From: an uncultured Mycoplasmatota bacterium
Lineage (GTDB): Bacteria > Bacillota_I > Bacilli_A > RF39 > UBA660
Length of the DNA stretch: 40,581 nt
Assembly (NCBI GenBank): GCA_946497925.1
Contig: CAMMMG010000007.1
Coordinates: forward strand, 1 to 40,581
Direction: 5' to 3'
Shown: positions 39,276 to 40,581 of the stretch, piece after piece
Numbering within the stretch: the first letter of the stretch is position 1
How the letters are laid out: each line of letters opens with the position of its first letter
Made by a program: the position numbers and the translations under genes
Notes under the pieces: generated by a model
What the model was told of the DNA's origin: nothing
Database searches by the model: none
The model's input: only the letters and a program-made list of their open reading frames with translations

Positions 39276-40424
39276 CTATACTAAACTAACTAAATTATAG
39301 TGTAACTTTAATCCTTCTAATAATATATTTAAACTAGCATTTATATCTCTATCATTATGTGATCCACATTTTGGGCAATCATACTCTCTTATACTTAAAT
39401 CTTTTAATTTACTATTCTTATATCCACAGTGACTACATATCTGACTACTTGGATAATAGGTATTTATCTTATAATAATACTTTCCTTTTATCTTACTTTT
39501 CCATTCTATTAGAGAACATAATTTACTTAAACTTGCATCTGATAGACTTTTGTTAAATGCTTTTACTTTTTCTTTAAACATATCTTTTACTAATAGACTC
39601 TCTGTTACTATAATATCATGGTCATCTACTATCTCATTAGCAATGTCATTTAAATAATGTTTTCTATAATTCTTTATCTTAGCATGTACTCTTGCTATTT
39701 TTTCTTTTGTCTTTAAATAATTCTTACTACCTTTAACTTGTCTAGATAACTTTCTTTGTAATCTTTTTAACCTCTTTTCAAATTTCATTAATACTTTATC
39801 ATTACCATATTTAATACCATCACTTGTTACTACTAAATCTTTTATTCCTAAATCTATTCCTACTATAGTTGTAGGTATTATCTTTTCTATTATGATATCT
39901 TCTTCTACTAATACACTAACATAATACTTATTGGTTGCATCTCTTGATATAGTTGCATTTACTATCTTACCTTCTATTCTTTCTTCATTTCTAAATCCTC
40001 TTATTTTAACTTTTCCTAGTTTTGGTAATTTTATATTTCTAGTTAATAAATCTACTTCTATATTACTATATTCTTTTTCTTTATATCTACTTCTTACACA
40101 ACTAGTTCTATATGACTGTTTACTAAATTTACTTTTAAATTTAGGATAACCTTTTCTTTTTGCATAATAATCATTAAAAGCTTTACATAAATCATCTACA
40201 GCAGAACATAATACAGTTGAATCTACTTCTTTTAGAAATTCATTTTCTTCTTTTAATTTAGGTAAATCTTTATGTAAATCAAATCTATTTATACCATTAT
40301 TATCCTTTAAATAATTAAGATAATAATTATATACAAAACGTTTACATCCTAAAGTTCTATTAATAAATCCCCTTTGGTCATTTGTTGGATATAACCTAAA
40401 TTTATATGCTTTATATATCTTCAT
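39276..40424 (-). CDS. tnpB: TnpB/OrfB-family RNA-guided endonuclease-type protein
   Basis: YKFRLYPTNDQRGFINRTLGCKRFVYN; GIDLGIKDLVV (RuvC Asp), VTESLLVKDM (Glu), CSHCGYKN...CPKCGSHNDRDINASLNIL (zinc finger, Asp). Confidence 0.93.
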   Translation of the reverse strand: MKIYKAYKFRLYPTNDQRGFINRTLGCKRFVYNYYLNYLKDNNGINRFDLHKDLPKLKEENEFLKEVDSTVLCSAVDDLCKAFNDYYAKRKGYPKFKSKFSKQSYRTSCVRSRYKEKEYSNIEVDLLTRNIKLPKLGKVKIRGFRNEERIEGKIVNATISRDATNKYYVSVLVEEDIIIEKIIPTTIVGIDLGIKDLVVTSDGIKYGNDKVLMKFEKRLKRLQRKLSRQVKGSKNYLKTKEKIARVHAKIKNYRKHYLNDIANEIVDDHDIIVTESLLVKDMFKEKVKAFNKSLSDASLSKLCSLIEWKSKIKGKYYYKINTYYPSSQICSHCGYKNSKLKDLSIREYDCPKCGSHNDRDINASLNILLEGLKLHYNLVSLV

Positions 40425-40526
40425 AATCCGAACACCTCTGTTTAATTTTTTGTAACCTAAGCGTACTATATAGAAGATATGTTTGTCAATACATTTTTTC
40501 GATTTTTCAGTATAAATTTCCTATTA

Positions 40527-40581
40527 TATAAAAAAGTCATGATTACCAACTTGAACTCTATACTCATCTCCAATAAAAGTA
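40527..40581 (-). pseudogene. 5' part of the interrupted DUF1016/YhcG-type nuclease gene (runs off the window)
   Basis: Minus strand reads TFIGDEYRVQVGNHDFFI before hitting the IS end, matching the segment preceding DLLFYNR in DUF1016 proteins. Confidence 0.75.

Larger units (their letters stand above)
39113..40526 (-). mobile_element. IS200/IS605-like element carrying tnpB only
   Basis: Bounded by the two halves of the interrupted nuclease gene; contains tnpB and a subterminal palindrome; about 1.41 kb. Confidence 0.8.

Noticed and set aside
39359-40149. ORFs 39359-39556 and 39931-40149 (+)
   Set aside because: Antisense to tnpB, low-complexity translations.

Overview
Low-GC Firmicutes/Bacilli-type (possibly Mollicutes-related gut lineage) chromosomal window, with most genes on the minus strand. 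It carries a housekeeping backbone: tmRNA, smpB, rnr, secG, eno, murD, tuf, fusA, rpsG, rpsL, nucleoside kinase, clpP, whiA, yvcK, trxB, lgt, uvrA, rel-like genes, a sigma factor, rlmB, mrnC and cysS. The accessory region of interest is about 14.8-21.9 kb, which I read as a diversity-generating retroelement (DGR). Its parts are a DGR-type reverse transcriptase (GLPIGNYTSQ, YMDD), an Avd-like accessory protein, a TasA/camelysin-like N-terminus plus FGE/C-type-lectin-fold target protein, and a downstream hairpin with a GTAA tetraloop. The unusual part is that four ~350-bp template-like units (cores R1-R4) plus a fifth divergent copy (R5) lie in tandem between the target gene and avd. R1-R4 have conserved flanks, hypervariable Asn-codon-rich cores that are all multiples of 3, complementary leader/trailer segments bracketing each core, and hairpins with compensatory changes. 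The target gene's variable region (R6) is 113 bp identical to R5. Its 70-nt core is frameshifted and contains a stop, so the target is truncated, whereas substituting any of the R1-R4 cores would restore the frame. This suggests a multi-template, cassette-switching DGR with a possible OFF state. At the right edge, an IS200/IS605-like tnpB element interrupts a DUF1016/YhcG-type nuclease gene, and its exact excision reconstructs the reading frame. All family assignments come from motif recognition by eye; no searches were run.
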